The notes: generated by a model not told the origin, from the letters alone. Shown: positions 21,671 to 34,644, counted from the stretch's first letter. The stretch: 64,000 bases of DNA from Meconema thalassinum (GCA_946902985.2 OX336389.2:1079033788-1079097787); one strand, 5' to 3'. Program-made: numbers and translations.

Positions 21671-23179
21671 TCAGAAAAAGTTGCTCACAGAAATCGTTTT
21701 CTGAAGAGGTACGTTAGGAGAATCAACGCTTTCGAGCCTCCAGAACTGTTCCAAATCAGTATTAGCAAAATAACATTGAGATACGGGTTGGGGAGAATAA
21801 TGAGGAAGTTGACCAGTAACGATCCATCCAAAATTAGTGTCTCTGGCAACCACGTTTGAGGATAACTTACGAACCTGTTTACGAAGGCAATTCCAGAAAA
21901 CATTGGCACTAAAGAGTATGTCAATAGGGCTTTGTACATTGAACAGAGGATCGGCTAGCCTTAAATGCGAGGGAATGCTTAAACCTGAAATATCGTCAGA
22001 GTGACTTGGAGTGTCTTCTCCTATGCTATTGAGAATGAGACAATTCAGTTTGAGAAAGTTATTTCTGTGACAAGTGTCTCTTATAGTTAGCTTTGAAAAC
22101 TGTAAAGCTTGCGATTTTGAGCTGTTAATGCCTGATACATTAATAGAATTGGGGTTTACAGGTAGGCCTAATTTTCTAATCAAAGAATTAGACACAAAAT
22201 CATGAGTTGCCGCTGAATCAAGAAGATCGCGAGCACTGACACAATTGCCGAATTTGTCCTGGACTTCGACTTGGAGAGTGGATAACAATAATTGAGCACT
22301 ACGCAAAGACTTAGCGTTTTGAATGTAAGAAGACGCACTAGGATTGCTGGTATTATCACTTTTGTGAGAAGTAGATGCTGCTGATGACCTCAATTGATCA
22401 TGACGATGCAGTAAAGTGTGGTGCGGTTTTTCACAGTGGTAACAAAGTCTTGAAGACTTACAATTAGAAGCAAAATGCTTGGGTGCTAGGCAGTTAAAGC
22501 AATGTTTATTCTGGGAAACTAATTTTCTTCTGTCGTCGACTGACAGTTCTTTAAAAGATTTACACAGATACAAGGCGTGGGAATCCTTGCAAAGTATGCA
22601 CTTTAATGGCTCATATAAATTTTTACGGGGTTCGCTATGAGTGTTTAAAGCGACAGAACTAGCAATGCGGCGTTCACTAGACCTAGTTGGGTAACCAGTG
22701 GCGTTTGACTTTAGTTTAGACGAGATGGACCCGGGTTTTTGGGTACTAGACGCTACGTGTTCGGTTTTAGATTTAAGAGACAGTAATTCAAGTTTAGAGC
22801 TAGGAGAAGAGGGTTCACTTTGATTAGCTAAAGCAGTTAAGAGTTGGCATCTAGCATTTATGAAGGTGACTAAATGCTCATACGAGTAATTGTCATCTTT
22901 GGAAAGTTCCATTTCCCAAGCTTTGAGGGTAGCAACATCGACTTTAGAAACAACTAAATGTATTAGGAAAGTGTCCCAGTGATCAGTGGGTTGATCTAAT
23001 TGGGATAGAGCTTTGACGTGAAGTTGGGTTGTATCAATGAGGATACGCAGAGTAGTGACGTTATTGTGCTGTGACATAGGCAAATTGAATAAAGCTTTCA
23101 TGTGGCGTTGAATACGTAGCCGTAAATTACCGTATCTTTCTTTCAACAACTTAAAAGGCAATGGGGTAGTTCTCGGCAC
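21671..23179 (-). pseudogene. Element C gag middle, zinc knuckles and protease
   Basis: 502 open codons, copy of 10996-12504 with a few substitutions (for example STLQVEV against STVQVEV). The C/H clusters, the LLDSAATHDF protease active-site segment and FGWIVTGQLPHY are all readable. The same frame breaks at both ends show descent from the same recombined DNA as B. Confidence 0.85.
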
Positions 23180-23210
23180 TTAATGGGAGTGCTTAAACTA
23201 ACTGCAGGGC

Positions 23211-23747
23211 TTAACCTTGTAGAATAGATCGCAAATAATGAAACTTGTAAATGATTTGAATATATTCATTTTCATGAACTAGAGAACAAAATAGTTCGTA
23301 GAAAGAATCCCAAGTAGATTTGTCTCCTGGGAAGTGGGGTAAATTAATCTTAGGTAAAATTGGTTTGGGCCTGTGAGTGCCCTCACGAGAAGAGGTTTGT
23401 TGTTCGTGAAGGGAACCAAGAACGGAACCATCCCTTTTCTGCTCTTCCTCAAGTTGGTGAATTATTTTAAAGGCGGAGGCTATACCGTCGTAATATTGAT
23501 TTTCTACCTCTACTCGATCATCAGTTTGATTGAGCATGCAGGTTTCGATTTTGGTTTGGATAGTACAATAGTTTTCATAAGAACGTTCATAGTCCTTTCG
23601 GCGATGTTTTAACAAATCTAATTGAACTTCTGAGGGATCTAATACCTTGATGTATTTTCGGAATCGGGTAAGTTGCCCTTTATAAGAAGCTCGATTGGAA
23701 GTAAGTTTTTCATCCTTGCCATCCTTATCTTTATCTGGAGGAGCCAT
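23211..23747 (-). pseudogene. Element C gag N-terminal part
   Basis: 178 codons from MAPPDKDKDGKDEK to the shared stop after RSILQG. It differs from B at TIQTKIE against TIQTEIE. The start is the first ATG after the primer-binding site at 23984-24001. Confidence 0.85.
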
Positions 23748-23983
23748 GGCGAAATAGGTAAATTCAAGTATAACTTACGAAATTGTGGAACATTGGAAAT
23801 GCTGTCAGTCTGGCAGCAGCAAACGATCTTTTTGACTCTGAGAGTCAACGAGTTGAAAGGGAGAAATGCACCAAAGGAGACAGAAGCAATCCCTTTCTAC
23901 CTCACCAGCTTTGCACTGCGAAGTTAGAGCTGAAAAATTCAAAGTAAATATTAATGATTTGCAAAATATTGACAAATGGACTT

Positions 23984-24001
23984 TCCCGGGTTTCGGCACC
24001 A
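23984..24001 (-). other. Primer-binding site of element C (tRNA-Phe)
   Basis: Plus strand tcccgggtttcggcacca, identical to that of B, five bases from the start of LTR3. Confidence 0.85.
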
Positions 24002-26149
24002 AATTTTGGGTAGGTTTTTGCTAAGAATTAACCTTACCCACAAGGGAAGATGAATAAAGAAGTAAAGGGAAGTGGGTTTCGGACAGAGGAACAAGTGTGG
24101 ATAATAGGGAGAAAGTCCAACACTAAATACAAATAATCTTTAGAGAAGAGTGTCACCGCAATGCCCGTGAAATCACCAAAGTGAGTGGGGACCCGAATAC
24201 AGCTAACGGGAAACGCAGCTTGAGCTTGGGCTATTTGCAGGCGAGAGGAGGAGGTACCTTCCCTTCCAAGCCAAGATTCAGCTACTATGGGGAAGGGTGG
24301 CAGTCTGGCAAAGAAAGAAATAATGAGTTTCCTTTGTATCTTTTCAAAGGAGTTTGATTTAAACAAATATTTTGAAGAAAACAAATACTGTGAATTGGCC
24401 GCGATGTTTTAATTCTTGAAATTGTAGAATTTTTAAAAAGCGACCGAATGTTTCCAAGAAGGATAGGGATGAAGCAATTATACCCTTGGGAATAATTTTG
24501 GTAAGAGCACCAATAGTTGCATTTAGGAATGACTAAGCTTTTACCCAGCAAAGCGCCGACTAAAAGTTTAGACAATGAGAAACACTTAAATTTTGAAAAC
24601 CGACCATAAGTTGTAGAGAATATCTCAACAAGCAGAAAGCTGGCGTAGCGAGCTATGCTTCACTTAATGGCCAGATAGAATTAGCTATCAAAGCTAAGAG
24701 AGGCTTTAATAAGTTTATAACTAAGAGTTCTTGCTCAAATGCAACAAAAAGTGGAACCATTATTAATTTTATTTGTGATGTTTTTAAAGTTAAGCCCATA
24801 GGAAGAGTAAGGGCAGACAGGATCTTGCCTAATCGTTATTTTACAGAAATGATGAAGCAAAAGAATAAATCTTGATTTATTTAACAATGCAAAAATGAGT
24901 AATCAATTTAACAAAATTATATAAAATTTAATTTTATGAACAATTGGGGTCGCAGACCTCCGAAATCATTTAAAGCTTGCACCAGGTAATTGACAATTTT
25001 TGGTTTTAAACCTTTTATATGCGCTAAACTCTTCGTAAGATTTTGAAATGGTGTTAAGATTAACAAATTGGAAATTTAAAGATAATTAACGTAATTAAAG
25101 TTAAATAATAAAGCAAGTACAAGAAGAGTACTTTAAGGATTTCTATAAGGGTATTTTAGAAATATGAACAAATAACAACTTCGAAAGTAACAACAAAAAA
25201 CAGAGAGGAATGAAATATAATTTTATATAACTTCTTGTATTAATACAGAATTACGTTTAGAGGTTATACAAAATAGGGCAAGTCACTTATTGTGAAACCT
25301 GAAGAGAAAAATTAAAAGGAAGTTTCTAGAACGTCTATATTTAAACAGGATCACGAGGAAAAAATGGGGCAAGTTACCCTTTCGTGAAACCTGGATTAAA
25401 GAGATTATTGAAAGTTTTGGTAGACAATAACCAATTCTTGTGCTAGCAAGAAAAGAAATAGATTAATAAGCAGTTTCTAACTGCTGATATTTATACAGAT
25501 TGAATAAATGAGACGTGGAGAAAATTGGGAGGGCGCCTATGGTTTGGCGAAGCCTCGTTGCAAAATACATAAATTTAAAGATTGACCTAATTTGTTAGTA
25601 AAGAGGGGTTGAGGAAGAGGAAATAGGAAATTTCTAGAGAAAGTTCTTGGCCTATTTTATTTATTTCGGACGAGCGCAACCCGGATGAGAAATCGAACGA
25701 GCACTGTTTCACTATAGTCTATTGACGTGGCTGAAAAGATCACTATTGTAGCACAGAAAGTTTATAGCAAGGAAAGTTATTGAGATGGTGAAAAATAACT
25801 AGTTGCACTAGATTTGCGAGAGTATATTGAGTTGAAAAACTTGTAGAAAAGTTCCAACGGAGGAAGAAAAATTAGGTGTTGATTAGCAGTTCATAAGGAA
25901 GATTCCTTAGTTTGAAAAAGTATTCCCATATGTGAGTGGAAAATACTAGTAGGTTTAACTTATAGATGAATTGCTTGGCAAGGAAAATTTCAGAACAATC
26001 ATGACGGTTGAAATTGACAGAAAAAGTCCAGCGGTGGAACGAGCTAAGTTTTCTACAGACAGTGGGTAATTTAACGATGTCCCACGTTGTGAGAAATTAT
26101 CTCAGTTAATAAGCATAAGAAATGCTGCTTCATATACAATCTGGTTGTA

Positions 26150-26623
26150 ATGAAATGCAGATTAAAGTTGAAGAAACTGAAGAAAAGTCAAAAGCCAAAA
26201 AGGTGGGCAATAGACAGACTGAAAGAGAAGTATGTAAACGAAAGATTCAAGAAGAGTAAAAAAGAAGGACTAATGAAAAACCCTAAACAAACTTCAATTG
26301 CAGACGAATGGGCACTTTTGAAGAATGAAATAACAAAATCCGCAGAAGAAAACTTTGGTAGGAAAGAAAGAATAGGTAGAAAACCGTGGATCACTCAGGA
26401 TATACTAGAATTGATGGATGAAAGGCGGAAACACAAGAATGTAAGAGATGAGAAGGGGAAAGCAGAATACAGACGTCTGAGAAATGAGGTTAACAAGAAG
26501 TGCACGGAAGCGAAAGAAGAATGGTTGAAAGAGAAATATGCAGGTATAGAAAATTGTCTGAAATTAGGAAAAGTAGACACAGCTTATCGAAGGATTAAGA
26601 ATACTTTTGGAAAAAAAGACTAA
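26150..26623 (+). pseudogene. LINE ORF2 linker part, duplicate copy
   Basis: 157 codons, same as 15476-15949, ending TFGKKD with the same frameshift to the next block. Confidence 0.75.
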
Positions 26624-27755
26624 GTGCTGTAATATTAAGGACACAAATGGAAAGCCTCAAACAGATAGGGAAGAAAAGGTTGAGAGATGGAAAGCTTACA
26701 TAGAGAGTTTGTATAAGGGAAAGGAGATTGAGAATCATGTAATGGAAAGGGAGGAGGAAATTGATGAGGATGCGAAAGGAGATTTAATATTGAGATCAGA
26801 ATTTGATAGTGCTTTGGAAGACTTAAGCAGGAACAAAGCACCAGGCATAGATGATATACCGATTGAGTTGCTACGCTGCATAGGAGATGAAGGTCTGATC
26901 AGGTTATTTCACTTGGTGTGTAGGATTTATGAGACAGGTGAGGTACCCCCTGATTTCAAGGAGAATGTAATCATCCCTATACCAAAGAAAGTGGGAGCTG
27001 ACAGATGTGAAGATTACCGTACAATCAGCTTGATTACTCATGCTTCAAAGATCCTGTCTAGGATAATTTACAAGAGTATTGAAAGCCAGATAGAAACGGA
27101 GTTGGGTGAAGACCAGTTTGGTTTCAGGAGAAATGTAGGAACAAGGGAAGCTGTACTAAGTCATAGGCTGATTTTGGAAGGTAGAATAAGGAAAGATAAG
27201 AGAACGTTCATGGCTTTTGCAGACTTAGAAAAGGCGTTTGATAACGTTGATTGGACTAAATTGTTTGACATTTTGAAATCGATTGGAATAAAGTACAGGG
27301 ATAGGAGGGTGATATACAATCTATACAGAAACCAGACAGCAGTCATTCGAGTTGAAGGACATGAGAGAGAAGCTGGTATTCATAAAGGTGTAAGGCAAGG
27401 CTGCAACTTATCACCGATACTTTTCAATCTTTACATTGAACAAGCAATGAAGGAAATTGGAGAAAAATTTAAAGTGGGAGTGAAGATTCAAGGAGAAATA
27501 ATTTCAACTCTGAGATTTGCTGATGACATCGTCATCTTGGCCGACAAGCCTGAGGATTTGAATGAGTTTTTGAATGGTATGGATTCCGTCTTACGGAAAG
27601 AATTCATGATGAAAATTAATAAATGTAAAACAAAAATACTGGAATGCAGCCGAAATAAATCAGAAACCTCTATGGAGATCAAATTGACAGGTGAAAAGCT
27701 GAAGGAAGTAGGAGACTTCTGTTACTTAGGAAGCAGAATAACCAGTGGTGGATGA
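26607..27755 (+). pseudogene. LINE reverse transcriptase, duplicate copy, open for 382 codons
   Basis: Unlike the LTR2 copy this one has no TGA in the middle, so all RT blocks lie in one frame: SRNKAPGIDDIPIELLR, FADLEKAFDNVDW, GVRQGCNLSPILFNLY and FADDIVILADKPEDL. It ends at the shared TGA after SRITSGG. It is still a fragment, with the endonuclease missing and the upstream part frameshifted. Confidence 0.8.
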
Positions 27756-27779
27756 AGCAAAGAGGATATAAAAAGTAGG

Positions 27780-28280
27780 TTGGCTCAGGCAAAGAAAGCA
27801 TTTCTACAAAAAAGGAATCTGCTGACATCGAATATAGATTTAGGTATTAGAAAGTCATTTTTGAAAGCTTTTGTCTGGAGCGTGGCGCTCTATGGAAGTG
27901 AAACTTGGACTATTGTTGCAGCAGAAAAGAGGAGAATAGAAGCATTTGAAATGTGGTGTTACAGGAGAATGATGAAGATCAGATGGGTAGATAGGGTTAC
28001 AAACAAAGAGGTATTAAGACGAGTGGGAGAGGAGAGATGTTTCTGGCGACTGCTAATGAAGAGAAGAGATAGGTTGGTAGGACACATAATAAGACACCCA
28101 CGAATAGCAAGCTTAGTTATGGACGGAAGGGTCGAGGACAAGAACTGTAGGGGTAGACCAAGGTTAGAATATGTTAAACAGATTGCCTCAGATGTAGGGT
28201 GTGGTAGCTATGTAGAGATGAAACGATTACCTCAGGACAGGGAGGGATGGAGGGCTGCATCAAACCAGTCAAAAGACTGA
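27780..28280 (+). pseudogene. LINE ORF2 C-terminus, duplicate copy
   Basis: 166 codons, equal to 17106-17606 apart from scattered changes (YVKQIASDV against YVKQIVSDV). It carries LYGSETWTI and GHIIRHPRIASL. Confidence 0.75.
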
Positions 28281-29116
28281 AGACTCAACCAACAACAGAT
28301 AGACAAAGCCCAACCTCGAAAATCCCGCGAAGATGGCTATTGCCCACATTTAGATATATTCACACTGTATGTAAAATGATGGTTAAAAGCATGTAGCTAT
28401 TTAAAATCAATTAAAATTGGTTGAAGAACGTTGAAGTAGTACTTAGCTCATTTCTGATGAACGGCGATTCCTTGTTGACCGTTAGTCAGGAATTCACAAC
28501 ATGGCGAAGATTTGAATTATGTCTCTCAAGTAGAGGAGACGGGCCCTAGTTAGGCTCCAACTGAAAGTCTAGACGACTGTAGCACAAATGAGACCAGCTC
28601 AACGAAGCGCGGAGAGACCAGGGAAGGGAAACGAGTGGGGGTAGGAGACAAAAGGAATACACATAAGAATAACCAACATTGTAACAATAAATTCTTTTGA
28701 TGAAATGGTCTTCAAAGAGTTGATAGCAGGCGCCACTAGCGAAGCCTGATGGATGAAAAAGTAGACGAAGTCCTCTTGATCACGGGGATGATAGCTGGCG
28801 ATAGCGACGAAATCTGGTGGCCAGATTGGTAAGGAAGTCCTCTTGTACAGGGAAAAATTGAGGAACTTAAGAAATTCGCTGCTAGATGACGCTAGGTGGG
28901 TCATGGAAGATATATATCTAGAACAGACTCACAGGTAGTGTAAGCAAAATATACCCACAAAGAGAAACCAGGAGATCACTGTTGGTGTTTGCGAAAAAAG
29001 GAAAGGATGAACCAAAGCACAGAGAAGCAAAAGCTTACTCTGTCTTACCGTGTATTCCAAAGAATACACCAAGCTGGGAGAGGCAAACACCAACAGAGAA
29101 CAAGAGACATGAAATT

Positions 29117-30639
29117 AAGAACTTAAAGGTAAAGGAGCAATTAAAGACAGTGGTCTTATAATATGCCCATTAGTGGTCAAGATCTTGGCTACCCTAACTC
29201 CCCATCCCTTCCAGGGTAACACTCGGTCACTCTACCAGAATCCAGACCAAGGGAGGAGAAACATCCCTAACCAGGACCAAGTCCCCCACTTTAATGTCGG
29301 GATTAGAAAGAAACCACTTCTGTCACCGTTGCAAAGAAGTTAAGTATTCCAAATTCCACCTCTTCCAGAATGAATTACGGAGGGCTTCAATTTTACGCCA
29401 AACGATAGGTAAATTAGAATCTCTGTAAGAGTTGGGAAGGGGAGGAGGGACAGAAAGAGAAGTGCCTATAAGGAAGTGACCAGGTGTGAGTGGAAGCAGG
29501 TCATCAGGGTCCTTGGAAAGCGGAGTTAAAGGGCGAGAATTAACAACACCTTCAATCAGATTAGACAGCGAATTAAATTCTTCATGAGTCAGAATGCGAG
29601 TACCTAAAACCTTTCTTAGATGACGTTTAGTGTGCTTTACGCAGCATTCCCACCTACCACCGTGATGAGGGGCGTAGGGAGGTATAAAACGCCATTTGAA
29701 ACCCTTCGAGTAGGAGAAATTAGAAATCTGTTCCATGGCAGGAGAAGGTGTGAGAGCTTTCTTCCACAAGGAAGCTGCGCCTTGAAAAGTGGAAGCATTA
29801 TCAGAGAACATCTCAGAAGGAACACCACGCCTAGCAGCGAAGCGAGGGACGGCTGACAAAAAGTAAGAAGTGGAGGCATTAGTTACTAGTTACAAAAAAT
29901 TGATCGCGCCGGTAACCATGCAAACAAAGAGAGAAACATAGAGCTTACCAAACAATTTGCGTTTAGCTTCAGGGGAATTGCGTTGATATTGGAACGGACC
30001 CTTATATTCCACACCAGTTAAAGCAAAAGGACGTATAGGAGAAGAGCGAAAAGAGGGCAGATCGCTCATTAATTGAGTATTGACTTTAGGTTTCGCTTTG
30101 AAGCAAGGAATGCATTTGTGAATCACAGAGGAAACTTCATGAATTCCATTTATGATCCAGTACTTTTCCCTTAAGAAGCAAAGCAGTGTGCGTGTACCAA
30201 CGTGCAGATTACGATAATGAAAGTCACGTATAATTAAAGAAGTTACGTGATGTTTAGAAGGCAAAATAACAGGATGCTTTTTGTCCTCAGAAAGAAAAGA
30301 TTGCGAGAGCCTACCTCCTACCCTGAGTGACCTATTGTCATCAAGGAACGGGGCTATGGCACGAAGACGACTGGATTTCGGAAGATCCTTTTTAGAAGAA
30401 AGCAAAGACAATTCAGAAGAAAAGGCTTCTTGATGTGTTAGTTGCAAAGCCATAATGGTAGCGAGATTCAATTCATGATTGGTAAGGTGTGGTTTAGGGA
30501 GAAGAATTTGGTCAACCACAAGATATTTCCATCTGAGAAGATTGGCAACAATTCTAATTAATTTGTGAAAGGAAGAATAGCTGGACAACAAGGGATGAGA
30601 AACGTTGGAAACAAGACACGAAGCAGTAGATTTAGGTAC
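29117..30639 (-). pseudogene. Element D integrase, broken in two
   Basis: 29890-30591 holds the zinc region and first catalytic Asp (ALTGVEYKGPF, where GVDYKGPF has become GVEYKGPF, so the first DDE Asp is substituted). 29323-29859 holds SEMFSDNASTF and HHGGRWECCVK. Same central break and linker stop as C. Confidence 0.8.
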
Positions 30640-31314
30640 TTAAGCGTCAGGTAAGTTGGAGTTTGTAGCTGGAGGTATAGAAGGCCAACAAGAAGAGTCT
30701 TCGATTAAACACGAGGGCCCATGCCAGTACAACTGAGAAGCTGCCAATTGAGAGGGTAAACATCCACGAGAAATGATGTCGGCGGGGTTGTCAGCGCTAG
30801 CCACATGCCTCCATTGACATCCCGAAGAAAGAGTTTGAATTTTGGAATCCCTGTTTGCGACAAAAGTTTGCCAATGAACGGGGTTTTTGGCGATCCAAGA
30901 AAGAGTGATCATGGATTCGCTCCACAGATAGGTTTGCGAAAATTTGACCTTTAAGACTTCCCGTAATTTCTTAACAAGTTCTGCGGCGATGAGTGCAGCA
31001 CACAATTCAAGCCTAGGCAAAGTAATAGTTTTAAAAGGAGCCACCTTCGATTTGGCACAAACAAGGTTGGAAACTGAAGATCCATTTAACGAACCGTGAT
31101 AAACCAAATATGCACAGCAACCGTAAGCTTTTTCGGAACTGTCTGCAAACACATGAAGGAAAAAAGATGTATTAGGATGAGCGTTTATTAAATTCCTAGG
31201 AATTTCAATAAGAGAAAGGTCAAGTAAATTGCTAGGAAAAGAAAGCCATCTGTTAAGAAAAGAAAGGGGTACAGTTTCGTCCCATTCACATTTGAGCGAC
31301 CATAGCTCTTGCAT
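30640..31314 (-). pseudogene. Element D RNase H domain
   Basis: Open minus frame with FADSSEKAYGCCAYL, the WSESM substitution and ADNPADIISRG. Upstream, RT is separated by one base fewer in the A/T run at 31364-31372 (gatcaaattttttgc). Confidence 0.8.
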
Positions 31315-31477
31315 GAAAAGTTTGGCTATAACAATAACCGGAGCAAGGAATTGAAGCGGATCAAATTTTTTGCAATTTCAGAGAAAATTTGCCTTTTTGT
31401 GTTAGGGTGCTCTTCGGCAAGCGAAACTTTATAGATGAGAGTGTCAGTGCTAGTGCACCAATGAACTCCAAGAGTTT

Positions 31478-32176
31478 TTATAGATTCGGAATTTCCATAA
31501 TTTCGACGGAGGAGGGGTCTACAGCTTCAATGGGAAACTGGGCGAGAAACTCATTGGAGTTGGAATTCCACTTATGAAGTGGGAATTCTCCATTCTTTAA
31601 AAATGCCTGAAGTTCTAGTGACACGAAAGAAGCTTCCTCCAGAGTGGGGAAGGACTGCAAGTAATCGTCAACATAGAATGATGTAGTTAGTGCTTCGGAA
31701 GCTTTAGAATCAAATAAGGGACCATCTAGAGAGGCTAACAAGTGTAAGGAGCGAATAGCAAGGAAAGCGGATCGTTTTAATCCATAAGTGACCGTCTTTA
31801 AGCGAAATATCTTAATGGGCTTGCTGAATTCATCGCGCCACAAGATTCTTTGGAGATCTTGTTGTTCAGGCTGAATTAAAACCTGACGGTACATCTGTTT
31901 GATGTCCGCTATAACAGCTATGGGGAATAATCGAAAGTTTAAGAGTATAGCAGATAAATCTGACTGAATAGCGGGACCAGAGTAAAGAGTATCGTTAAGA
32001 CTGTTGCCATTAACGTCAGGGGATGAACCATTGAAAACGACTCGGATTTTATCCTTTACAAGTGGGTTTTTCCACATGGGATGATGATTTAAGAAAACCG
32101 TTTCGCTTGGGGGGTGCAATTCGTCATCAGATTTGCTGACAACTTCCATATGATCTAAGCTTTCATACTCATCCAT
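31478..32176 (-). pseudogene. Element D reverse transcriptase domain
   Basis: Open minus frame starting MDEYESLDHMEVVSK with VKDKIRVVFNGSS, IADIKQMYRQV and FYVDDYLQSF. It ends early (VEIMEIPNL) because of a base lost near 31498 compared with E. Confidence 0.8.
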
Positions 32177-32218
32177 GAAATCAGTGTACTGTTGTTTAAC
32201 AAGAGGTTTTTTCTTGAA

Positions 32219-32866
32219 TTAGCTCTCGATAGCAAAGAGAGCTTTTCGAGCTTTGGGTTGAGAATTAATAAGTTTGGGGGGATTGAGTAATCTTGGCATC
32301 TGAACAATGAACCGGCCTTCAGGAGAACGTGTGGTAGTGTTCAGGAAAAGTTGCTCACAGAATTCGTTTTCTGAAGAGGTTACGTTAGGAAAATCAACGC
32401 TTTCGAGCCTCCAGAACTGTTCCAAATCAGTATTAGCAAAATAACATTGAGATACGGGTTGGGGAAAATAATGAGGAAGTTGACCAGTAACGATCCATCC
32501 AAAATTAGTGTCTCTGGCAACCACGATTGAGGATAACTTACGAACCTGTTTACGAAGGCAATTCCAGAAAACATTGGCACTAAAGAGTATGTCAATGGGG
32601 CTTTGTACATTGAACAGAGGATCGGCTAGCCTTAAATGCGAGGGAATGCTTAAACCTGAAATATCGACAGAGTGACTTGGAGTGTCTTCTCCTATGCTAT
32701 TGAGAATGAGACAATTCAGTTTGAGAAAGTTATTTCTGTGACAAGTGTCTCTTATAGTTAGCTTTGAAAACTGTAAAGCTTGCGATTTTGAGCTGTTAAT
32801 GCCTGATACATTAATAGAATTGGGGTTTACAGGTAGGCCTAATTTACTAATCAAAGAATTAGACAC
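32219..32866 (-). pseudogene. Element D protease-to-RT linker region
   Basis: 215 codons: SNSLISKLGLPVNPNSINVSG (just after the protease active site), FGWIVTGQLPHYFPQP, and on through RSPEGRFIVQMPRLLNP. D keeps a sense codon (Glu) where B, C and E have TAA after RSP. The active-site segment itself lies upstream of a disturbed stretch at 32877-33026. Confidence 0.75.
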
Positions 32867-33026
32867 AAAATCATGAGTTACCGATGAATCAAGAAGATCG
32901 CGAGCACTGACACAGTTGCCGAATTTGTCCTATACTTCGACTTGGTCCGTGGACAACAATATTTGAGCACTACGCAATGACTTAGCGTTTTGAATGTAAG
33001 AAGACGCACTAGGATTGCTGGTATTA

Positions 33027-33242
33027 TCACTTCTGAGAAGTAGATGCTGCTGATGACCTCAATTGATCATGTCGATGCAGTAAAGTGTGGTGCTGTTTTT
33101 CACAGTGGTAACAAAGTCTTGAAGACTTACAATTAGAAGCAGAATGCTTGGGTGCTAGGCAGTTAAAGCAATGTTTATTCTGGGAAACTAATTTTCTTCT
33201 GTCGTCGACTGACAGTTCTTTAAAAGATATACACAGATACAA
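33027..33242 (-). pseudogene. Element D zinc-knuckle segment
   Basis: Short minus frame with CFNCLAPKHSASNC and CYHCEKQHHTLL. It ends where two bases are missing (cacttctgagaag against cacttttgtgagaag in B), which shifts the frame. Confidence 0.7.
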
Positions 33243-33379
33243 GGCGTGGGAATCCTTGCAGAGTATGCACTTTAATGCCTCATTTAAACTTTGAAGGGGT
33301 TCGCTCTGCGTGTTTAAAGCGAGAGAACTAGCAATGCGGCGTTCACTAGACCTAGTTAGGTGACAAGTGGCGTTTGACT

Positions 33380-33847
33380 TTAGTTTAGACGAGCTGGACC
33401 CGGGTTTTGGGCACTAGACGCTACGTGTTCGGTTTTAGATTTAAGAGACAGTAATTCAAGTTTAGAGCTAGGAGAAGAGGGTTCACTTTGATTAGCTAAA
33501 GCAGTTAAGAGTTGGCATCTAGCATTTATGAAGGTGACTAAATGCTCATACGAGTAATTGTCATCTTTGGAAAGTTCCATTTCCCAAGCTTTGAGGGTAG
33601 CAACATCGACTTTAGAAACAACTAAATGTATTAGGAAAGTGTCCCAGTGATCAGTGGGTTGATCTAATTGGGATAGAGCTTTGACGTGAAGTTGGGTTGT
33701 ATCAATGAGGGTACGCAGAGTAGTGACGTCATTGTGCTGTGACGCAGGCAATTTGAATAACGCTTTCATGTGGCGTTGAATACGTAGACGTAAATTACCG
33801 TATCTTTCTTTTAACAACTTAAAAGGCAATGGGGTAGTTTTCGGCAC
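33380..33847 (-). pseudogene. Element D gag middle part
   Basis: 155 codons with KLLKERYGNLRLRIQRHMKAL and YSYEHLVTFINARCQLL. It ends SSAQNPGPARLN because of one T fewer in ccgggttttggg, a defect shared with E and absent from B and C. Out of frame with the N-part. Confidence 0.8.
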
Positions 33848-33878
33848 TTAATGGGAGTGCTTCAACTAACTGCAGGGC

Positions 33879-34415
33879 TTAACCTTGTAGAATAGATCGC
33901 AAATAATGAAACTTGTAAATGATTTGAATATCTTCATTTTCATGAACTAGAGAACAAAATAGTTCGTACAAAGAATCCCAAGTAGATTCTTCTCCTGAGA
34001 AGTGGGGTAAATTAATCTTAGGTAAAATTGGTTTGGGCTTGTGAGTGCCTTCACGAGAAGAGGTTTGTTGTTCGTGAAGGGAACCAAGAACGGAACCATT
34101 CCTTTTCTGCTCTTCCTCAAGTTGGCGAATTATTTTAAAGGCTAAGGCTATACCGTCGTAATATTGATTTTCTACCTCTACTCGATCATCAGTTTGATTG
34201 AGCATGCAGGTTTCGATTTCGGTTTGGATAGTACAATAGTTTTCATAAGAACGTTCATAGTCCTTTCGGCGATGTTTTAACAAATCTAATTGAGCTTCTG
34301 AGGGATTTAATACCTTGATGTATTTTCGGAATCGGGTAAGTTGCCCTTTATAAGAAGCTCGTTTGGAAGTACGTTTTTCATCCTTGCCATCCTTATCTTT
34401 ATCTGGAGGAGCCAT
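33879..34415 (-). pseudogene. Element D gag N-terminal part
   Basis: 178 codons beginning MAPPDKDKDGKDEKRTSKR and ending at the shared stop after RSILQG. It is closer to E (RTSKR, LNPSEAQ, IRQLEEEQ) than to B/C (LTSNR, LDPSEVQ, IHQLEEEQ). Primer-binding site at 34627-34644. Confidence 0.85.
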
Positions 34416-34626
34416 GGCGAAATAGGTAAATTCAAGTATAACTTACGAAACTGTGGAACCTTGGAAATGCTGTCAGACTGGCAGCAGCAAACGAGTTAAA
34501 AGGGAAATATGCACCAAAGGAGACAGAAGCAATCCCTTTCCACCTCACCAGCTTTGCACTGCGAAGTTAGAGCTGAAAAATTCAAAGTAAATATTAATGA
34601 TTTGCAAAATATTGACAAATGGACTT

Positions 34627-34644
34627 TCCCGGGTTTCGGCACCA
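34627..34644 (-). other. Primer-binding site of element D (tRNA-Phe)
   Basis: Plus strand tcccgggtttcggcacca, five bases from the start of LTR4. Confidence 0.85.

Larger units (their letters stand above)
18398..24006 (-). mobile_element. BEL/Pao element C, internal region (B/D chimera)
   Basis: To the right of about 20668 it matches element B almost perfectly at an offset of 10,675. To the left of about 20622 it matches element D at an offset of 10,674. The switch is visible at single positions: 20622 is g as in D (a in B), and 20668 is c as in B (a in D). It is therefore the product of an unequal crossover inside pol. Confidence 0.9.
26136..28298 (+). mobile_element. RTE-like LINE inside LTR3 (duplicate of the LTR2 copy)
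   Basis: Same ends and same internal defects as 15462-17624. It arose by duplication of the surrounding DNA, not by a second insertion, because the flanks on both sides are duplicated too. Confidence 0.85.
24007..29071 (-). repeat. LTR3, shared by elements C and D, interrupted by the duplicated LINE
   Basis: A tandem copy of LTR2 at offset 10,674-10,675, including the LINE at the same base position and its target deletion. The differences noticed are few and scattered (for example one T fewer near 24999 and tagatagac instead of aggtagac at the LINE end). It acts as 5' LTR of C and 3' LTR of D. The TATA-like agatatatatct is at 28908-28919. Confidence 0.9.
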
